DNA of 64,000 bases, from contig CM074181.1 in NCBI GenBank assembly GCA_037179385.1, positions 48,070,394 through 48,134,393 of the forward strand, given 5' to 3'. Under the pieces are notes generated by a model that saw only the letters and a list, made by a program, of their open reading frames with translations, was not told the DNA's origin and did no database searches. A program made the position numbers and the translations under genes. How positions within the stretch are numbered: position 1 is the stretch's first letter; each line of letters begins with the position of its first letter. The DNA comes from Holothuria scabra (Eukaryota > Echinodermata > Holothuroidea > Aspidochirotida > Holothuriidae). Positions 60,501-64,000 of the stretch are shown here, one piece after another.

Positions 60501-60857
60501 GTTTCATGTGGACACTATATGTCAAAACCATAGAGGAAATACTGAGCCTTTCAGCAGAACAAATACACTGAGAATCACAAGTTTAGATGATGGGAAGGAA
60601 GATGTTTTAGTATCTTGATTCAGAGCCTTAGTTGAAGATGTTTTAGTTGTAATTAATGCAAAGAAATTGGGGGTTTGTTTTTCAGTCAAAACCACTCTTT
60701 GCCAGTTGTAACATGTGAATGCTGCCGGAAGCAAGCAGGTCTATGGAACTATTCCAGCCATGAGACAAATGGGGAGAGAGAAGAGAACTGTGGAAACAAT
60801 GAAATTGATTCCAGTATAGACAAAGATGATGGAGAACCACCTCAAAAAAGGTTAAAG
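39214..60857 (+). CDS. ZC3HC1: ZC3HC1/NIPA-like zinc-finger protein, 5' part (7 exons)
   Basis: Spliced gene, join of 39214-39305, 52294-52429, 53097-53247, 55247-55330, 56965-57092, 58995-59128 and 60686-60857. All junctions are GT-AG and every phase agrees, giving 299 residues; the 3' end lies outside the recognised exons. In vertebrates ZC3HC1 (NIPA) is a nuclear protein of the nuclear-pore basket, also reported as an F-box-like partner in mitotic-entry control. What identifies it: PSELSPLQCARYGW, then a C-x2-C (C107, C110) followed by H142-x3-C146 in SSHGKICPW, which is the C3HC/BIR-like module; then FGWQRS and VTCECCRKQAGLW (C252, C255), the start of the second (Rsm1-like) module. The tail of exon 7 is acidic and ends in basic QKRLK, a possible nuclear signal. 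The human protein is about 500 residues, so roughly 40% is missing here. Intron 1 is about 13 kb and repeat-filled. Confidence 0.9.
40013..40180. mobile_element. Hairpin MITE in intron 1
   Basis: CAGCTTAGGCTAGTGCTTTG at the left is mirrored by CAAAGCACCAACCTAAGCTG at the right. The stem is about 50 bp and includes GGGAAGAATTTTCAC and its complement; the loop is about 60 bp. It is either a small MITE or a young inverted duplication. Confidence 0.65.
40526..40537. promoter_or_regulatory. E2F-like site in intron 1
   Basis: TTTCCCGCCAAG, a close match to the E2F consensus TTTSSCGC, about 1.3 kb downstream of the start codon. Occupancy unknown. Confidence 0.3.
41297..41310. promoter_or_regulatory. 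E2F-like site in intron 1
   Basis: CTTCCCGCCAAAAC matches an E2F-type core (TTCCCGCCAAAA), about 2.1 kb downstream of the start codon. With 38560 and 40526 it forms a loose group around the gene start. Confidence 0.3.
41311..43081. other. Intron 1 sequence, no feature recognised
   Basis: Unique-looking AT-rich intron with short open frames (for example 42033-42293) lacking recognised motifs. Confidence 0.4.
43082..43384. mobile_element. MITE family A, copy 2 (reverse orientation)
   Basis: TTAAAGGCCCAGTTCTCTCA at the left and GAGGTTTGGCCCTTTAA at the right. The interior is the reverse complement of the 2441 and 46365 copies. It contains a short GGTACCCCGGTACC palindrome near 43334. Confidence 0.7.
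43881..44085. mobile_element. hAT-like MITE, 8-bp duplication
   Basis: Element 43889-44077 (189 bp) starts TAGTGTTGTAAC and ends GATTACAACACTG, flanked by GTGCTGGC at 43881-43888 and 44078-44085. The interior is made of AGTGACT/AGTCACT words. It inserted next to or into an AAGCGGAGC-family repeat. Confidence 0.85.
44098..44240. repeat. AAGCGGAGCGCCACC family, diverged copy
   Basis: TTAGCGGAGCACCACCATCT then GAAGCATACAAGAAAATTTT, matching the block order of the other copies. Confidence 0.5.
44241..46364. other. Intron 1 sequence, no feature recognised
   Basis: Short open frames only. C- and G-rich patches near 44950 and 45210 look like worn ends of the G-run elements. Confidence 0.35.
46365..46666. 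mobile_element. MITE family A, copy 3
   Basis: TTAAAGGGACAATCCTCTCA at the left and GAGAAAATTGGGCCTTTAA at the right, collinear with 2441-2754. Its right end overlaps the first bases of a MITE family B copy. Confidence 0.7.
46664..46905. mobile_element. MITE family B, one-armed copy
   Basis: TAAAGGGCAAGAGCAGTCAC onward matches the left arm of 10966-11418: GTGTAGTAGACTGTCC, TTCAAATGTGAAATTTGCTA and AGATATTTTGAAG. The mirrored right arm is absent or lost. Confidence 0.55.
46906..48383. other. Intron 1 sequence, no feature recognised
   Basis: No repeat boundary, RNA or exon supported. Confidence 0.4.
48539..49160 (+). repeat. Tandem units of about 145-152 bp with DR1-like words
   Basis: Five units matching those at 17966-18600. 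AGGTCAAAGGTCA occurs intact near 48797 and 48942, with one-base variants near 48638 and 49084. Confidence 0.75.
51098..51475. mobile_element. Small inverted-repeat insertion in copy B
   Basis: GGTCTCACATACCCC at the left and GGGGTATGTGAGAACAC at the right enclose about 375 bp, with internal GTTCTCACATACCCAGTG and ACACAGTGTTACCT words. Copy A has no matching sequence at this point (near 21812), which supports insertion after the two copies diverged. Confidence 0.6.
52294..52429 (+). CDS. ZC3HC1: ZC3HC1-like exon 2
   Basis: A strong pyrimidine tract and TTTTTTACAG precede the exon; the donor is gtatcc after AGT. It encodes residues 32-76: a Ser/Thr-rich linker, then PLSKENFLQRVDTYS, which matches the family motif just before the first zinc module. 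A donor one codon earlier (ACATACA|gtg) with an earlier acceptor in exon 3 would also keep frame, but would add residues relative to the family. Confidence 0.85.
52545..52745. mobile_element. hAT-like fragment in intron 2
   Basis: Shares CTCCAATAATT, AAAATCTAACATTATG and GTCAGTTTGAG with 34215-34420. The terminus is eroded (CCAGGGACATTGATACTGG). Intron 2 is 667 bp, so this fragment is nearly a third of it. Confidence 0.45.
52746..53096. other. Rest of intron 2
   Basis: TG-rich stretch near 52808-52865, otherwise no feature. Confidence 0.4.
53097..53247 (+). CDS. ZC3HC1: ZC3HC1-like exon 3, first zinc module
   Basis: Residues 77-126 plus one base. TSKWFAKPSELSPLQCARYG is the family signature, followed by W97 and the first two zinc ligands C107-x2-C110. 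Acceptor CTCACAG, donor GAGT|gtaagt (consensus). Confidence 0.92.
53248..54414. other. Intron 3, left part
   Basis: No exon or repeat boundary recognised. A short C run lies at about 54175. Confidence 0.4.
54415..54662 (-). mobile_element. tRNA-derived SINE, best copy
   Basis: Reading the minus strand from 54662, the sequence has a tRNA-like head: TTGGTCTAACAGTAGAGC as A-box region and GGGGTTCGATCCCAGG as a near-perfect B-box. Then comes a body with CATACCAAAGACTCTAAAAT, CCACAACTGG and GACTTGAACCAATAGG, ending AAAACTCTATCTAACTAA. Further copies lie at 60131-60345 and (split) 34930-37108. The 95-residue open frame across it is not a gene. Confidence 0.85.
54663..55246. other. Intron 3, right part
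   Basis: No feature apart from the exon 4 acceptor tract. Confidence 0.4.
55247..55330 (+). CDS. ZC3HC1: ZC3HC1-like exon 4, zinc ligands 3 and 4
   Basis: Completes codon 127 (Tyr), then encodes RKECDKVKEQLQSSHGKICP and WSGSPSP. H142 and C146 complete the C-x2-C...H-x3-C set. The W-x4-PSP ending matches the family. Acceptor CATACAG, donor gtaaaa. Phase 1 at both ends. Confidence 0.92.
55331..56964. other. Intron 4
   Basis: 1634 bp. Homopolymer C runs near 56640 and 56715; no repeat family or exon recognised. Confidence 0.4.
56965..57092 (+). CDS. ZC3HC1: ZC3HC1-like exon 5
   Basis: Asp155 is completed across the junction; residues 156-197 read SFVTISMANYKDQVCKYQER and on to VLKDQ. This is the helical linker between the zinc modules, which is poorly conserved at residue level. 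The call rests on splice sites (TTTCCAG, gtaagt), open frame and matching phases. Confidence 0.82.
57093..58994. other. Intron 5
   Basis: 1902 bp with no supported feature. A CpG-richer patch near 58900-58940 may be a transposon remnant. Confidence 0.4.
58995..59128 (+). CDS. ZC3HC1: ZC3HC1-like exon 6
   Basis: Residues 198-241 plus two bases, ending in ...WNIIVMMALFGWQR. The hydrophobic helix followed by Gly238-Trp239 matches the entry to the second BIR-like module in the family. Acceptor CCCTCAG, donor AAG|gtaatt. Phase 0 in, phase 2 out. Confidence 0.9.
59508..59747. mobile_element. Short relative of the large repeat element's ends
   Basis: ACGTGAAATAGCC and GGCTATTTCACGT are inverted ends about 240 bp apart. 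Inside, CAGTTAAGTCAGGTTTTTAC and AAAGTCAGGTTTTAGG match the outer ends of copy B. It looks like a MITE formed from the terminal parts of that family by internal deletion. Confidence 0.6.
60131..60345 (-). mobile_element. tRNA-derived SINE, second copy
   Basis: Same family as 54415-54662, more diverged and with a shortened body. On the minus strand the B-box region reads CTGGGCTTGATTCCC and the A-box region ATAGCAGTAGAGCATCC. Confidence 0.75.
60686..60857 (+). CDS. ZC3HC1: ZC3HC1-like exon 7, second zinc module start
   Basis: Ser242 is completed across the junction; residues 243-299 follow. LPVVTCECCRKQAGLWNY supplies C252-x2-C255 with the conserved R-K-x2-GLW. A low-complexity acidic segment rich in N, E and D follows and ends PPQKRLK. 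This lies where the family carries a long disordered insert between the Cys pair and the later His/Cys ligands. Acceptor TTTTCAG, donor gtatga, phase 0 out. Confidence 0.92.
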
Positions 60858-63513
60858 GTATGAAAGATTCAGAGAGTAACAACTTTTATTTCTCCGGAAC
60901 AGCAACTTATGGAAACTGGTGGGGCTAGGTTGTTTGGTCAGAGGAGGGGGGGGGGGGGGAGAAAGGCCTGCAAGCCCATGAAAAGAAAATGTAAAGAAAA
61001 AGTTTAAAAGGCTGCCAGCAGGCAGTTTTGGTTTGTCAAGGGAGGGGTCATCCCCCTCTTGATGCCACCATATGGATGCTCTGCCACGAGCTGGAAATAT
61101 TCCATTACTGTTTAAGTATACATTTGCATGTTTGTTTGATATAAGTCCTCATGAAGTTTTGCATCTTGACTGGTACACATAGATTTGGGTTCTTGCATGC
61201 AGATACCATGAATCCCCATTTTTTGGTTGGCCACTTCCAAACCTAGATAGGTAGTCGGGTCCTCATCTGCTCAAAAGCCTGTACCGTAAGCGTAGTGGTG
61301 TGCTAACAATAATTGGTCTGTAGGTAATCAAGAATTTACATTTAATGCATAAATTTGAAGAGACTAAAGAGTTACCTTGAGGATGAAGGTAATTCCTGCA
61401 CCATTCTCCCTTCCTCAAACCACGGTCAAGTGGTTTGAGCATCAGACTTGCCTATGGGAGGTCTAAACAACCCTCCCAAATAGCCTCGGCATGTGGCAAT
61501 GCTGAAGTAAATGCAGAAGCCGAATCAATTTGACATTGGCAAAAATTTTGCCGAGGTGATACTGTACATTGCTTGACATTGTATGGGAATGTAACGGTAC
61601 AAAAGTTGCACAATACACGGCTCAAAATTAGGCCTTAGCTTTGAGTAATGATTTGAAGAGAAGTTGTTTTATGATAAATTTTCCCCTGTGATAGACATTT
61701 GAGCAAATGTGTTCAGTATTATTTCTTTACAAACAAAAGTTTTAACGGAAATACTTGATTGAAAAAGTTCACAATGATCGGTTTTTATGGAACGTACGTA
61801 ACTCACCACTGTTGAGAAGTGGTCATTGCACACAGTAGTGCCACAGACGACACATGAATGTGACACGGCAGAGAATGACCTTTAGATTAGAGAACCAGCC
61901 GTTTTAACTTTTTGATACCTAATTTTATGGGGAAAAAATTCTTAAAGCGCTGTGTTGGTTTTATCAATGGAATTCCAGAACTTCTGAAACAAAATTACGT
62001 TTACAGTATGGTGCTGTACCCAGTGTAAACAATTATTGTTAACATGCCATACACATACAGGTATAATTGCATGACTTTTACTGTCGTTTGCATTGATAAG
62101 TTACCTAATAATAATAATGCCAAGGTAAAGTGTATTTTTGCTGAAGTCAGACCTTTATACTGCAGCAATTTTTTGCCAAAGCCAATATCTTGTTTGCGAA
62201 GGGCTGCTAAAGCTCAATCTTGGTCAGGTTAGACTGAAGACTTAAACTATGAGACCTACTGCCATAGTGATTATTGCTCAGCAAAAGCAATGGAGTAGGG
62301 AAACAAGCTAATTAGCCATGACTGGAAAAAAGGCTGTTGCCAGCCCAACTCTAACCAGTTGGTTAGAAACTGAGCCAAAAACTCCATCTAACTCCTCAAA
62401 ACAAGGCAGAGAAGTAAGTTCATTGTTCTCCTTTGCTTGCCTTTCATCTAGGAGCATGCCTCTAGACCTATGCACCTGTGTTGCATCAGTTTAAGAAACT
62501 AGATGATATCTGAGGTAGTACGACTTTGTTTACTCACTCCCCTCCCACCAAACTCAACCTCACTCTATCTGAAAGTTTAGAAGAGATATTGTACAGACTT
62601 TCATGATATAGCTATCAGATTCACTATTGTTGTCATGGTTAAACGTGTAAGAGAATGATTGATCTCCCCCCGTAAACAATTATGGTACTTCAATGTGTTT
62701 TTGTGTGTGGGTGTGTGTGTGTGCATGCTTGACTATGGTATCATTTTATTAAAATTTTGTTATCAATTTGCTAGCTTCAAAAATAAACCATTGTAAGTTG
62801 GTGACTCCCTGAAATTCTCAAAGATTTGAAGATTTTAATTCCATAAACAAAATGCAGCTGTATTGTTATCCTATTCACGGTACGAGCCTACATAAATATA
62901 TTCATAAAAGTTATTACTAAATGACAGGGCTTTGCAAATTGATGTACAATTAACAAGAGTTCACAATCATGCTTCATTCGGTAAATGAATTAATATTATG
63001 ACCTTTATGTAGGAGAGTCCTTGTAAACAAGATATTGGCTATGATGAAAAAATTTCTGAAATAGAATTGACTTCAGAATTGACTTCAGCAATAGTACACA
63101 TTACTCCACGGTTATTATTATTATTAGGTAACTGCCCAATGCAAAGGGCAGTTAACATAGCTAACTGAAGTTGTTTACAAACTTGGTGCTACTCTGCGTA
63201 CACCCAGTTTGTTTCAGAAGCTCCGCAATTCCATTGATAAAACTAGTACAGCTGCCTTGGAAATTTTTCCCCTGAATTAGGCATCAAATCAATGAAACAG
63301 CTGGTTCTTCAATGGAAAAGGTCATTCTCTACCATGTCTCATTGACATGTGTAGTGATTACCTCTTGACAACAGGTGGTGAGTGTAGACTCATTTCTGCA
63401 AGTATGGGGACACGAAATGGCGAACACCTCACAATGGCAAAGATAACTACTATGTCAAACAGTCTTTTCCTTTTTTATGTTTCCTTCTCATATATTTCAA
63501 CTTTCAATTTCCA
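60858..63513. other. Intron 7 (to candidate exon 8)
   Basis: Contains a tRNA-like fragment at about 61425, a G run near 60945 and a TG stretch near 62705. No further exon with the second-module His/Cys ligands could be recognised. Confidence 0.45.
61422..61480 (+). mobile_element. tRNA-like fragment
   Basis: CGGTCAAGTGGTTTGAGCAT resembles a tRNA D-arm/A-box, followed by CAGACTTGCC like an anticodon arm. A B-box is not convincing downstream, so this is a degraded SINE head or tRNA pseudogene. Confidence 0.35.
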
Positions 63514-63514
63514 G

Positions 63515-63530
63515 CACCAAAATGACCCAG
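63515..63530 (+). CDS. ZC3HC1: Candidate 16-bp micro-exon 8
   Basis: A good acceptor (pyrimidine tract, TTTCCAG) and a consensus donor (gtaagt) enclose just 16 bp, reading HQNDP in the phase left by exon 7. Plausible for the disordered insert, but the sequence is too short to judge by homology. It may be a chance pair of splice-like sites. Confidence 0.2.
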
Positions 63531-63613
63531 GTAAGTTTTATATTGGGTTAATATTTGTCAGTAGTTGCTAAACCTTTCAGAGAAGACAGTCTGTGTCAAC
63601 CACTCTGCAACCT

Positions 63614-64000
63614 CCTAGGTACGGAAGCGTAGAAGGGCCATTCAAAAGAAAAAAGAACTGCCTCCGCAAAGTGACAATTTTCGTAAAATTGACATTTTGA
63701 CGACTTAATGGACTCCTTAAAATGGCAAAATTTGGAAAAATGTCATTTTGACAAGATAAAACATCTCATCAAAAAGGCAAAATTCGGAAAATTGAAATTT
63801 TGCCGACCCAACAACATCTCGTCAAAATGACGAAATTTCGAAAATTGTTAATTTGCTGAATAAGAACATGTTGTCAAAATGGCGAAATTCCGAAAATTGT
63901 CCTTTTGCCGAAATAGAACATCTCGTTAGAATGGCAAAATTCAGAAAGTTGTCTTTTTGCAGGGTAACAACATGTTGTCAAAATGGCAAAATTTGGAAAA
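63614..64000. mobile_element. TACGGAAGCG element, second copy (runs off the edge)
   Basis: From 63620 it begins TACGGAAGCGTAGAAGGG, nearly identical to 25295 onward for over 100 bp, then shows at least five clean units of about 52-58 bp (AAAATGGCAAAATTCGGAAA type). Left flank is CCTAGG (63614-63619). Right end not in the window. Confidence 0.75.

Overview
This is non-coding-rich eukaryotic (animal) DNA. It is AT-rich, has no dense ORFs or operons, carries tRNA-derived SINEs and many short inverted-repeat transposons, and holds one clear spliced gene with GT-AG introns. The repeat style (AGGCCTA-type words, hAT-like CAGTGGCG ends, G-rich subterminal runs) suggests a marine invertebrate, most likely an echinoderm or other invertebrate deuterostome. 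The species cannot be fixed from the sequence alone.

The one gene I can support is on the + strand from 39214 past the right edge of the window. It is a homologue of ZC3HC1/NIPA, a nuclear, pore-associated protein with two BIR-like zinc modules. Seven exons join in phase into 299 residues: 39214-39305, 52294-52429, 53097-53247, 55247-55330, 56965-57092, 58995-59128 and 60686-60857. The first zinc module is C107-x2-C110...H142-x3-C146. The second starts with G238-W239 and C252-x2-C255, and its C-terminal half lies beyond exon 7. Intron 1 is about 13 kb and is full of transposons.

1-39 kb has no gene I can support. It is a mosaic of non-autonomous elements, several with target-site duplications (TSDs) that can be read directly. 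hAT-like copies with 8-bp TSDs lie at 1451-1722, 11481-12426, 35053-37012 and 43889-44077. A piggyBac-like element with TTAA ends lies at 12927-13178. A foldback element with a 9-bp TSD (19070-21007) sits inside a larger element (17874-22359). Two long inverted-repeat elements have 6-bp TSDs (25295-27331 and 27458-29836). Palindromic MITEs occur throughout. Two minisatellites (39-bp unit at 22.5-23.1 kb, about 17-bp unit at 30.9-31.3 kb) give long but artefactual ORFs.

39-64 kb is the gene. Its introns carry a second copy of the large element (48.4-52.2 kb), SINEs at 54.4 and 60.1 kb, several MITEs, and at the right edge the start of a second copy of the 25.3-kb inverted-repeat element. I see no bacterial-type system, CRISPR array, rRNA, intact transposase or reverse transcriptase. 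The interest lies in nested transposon structure whose order of insertion can be read, and in the gene model.
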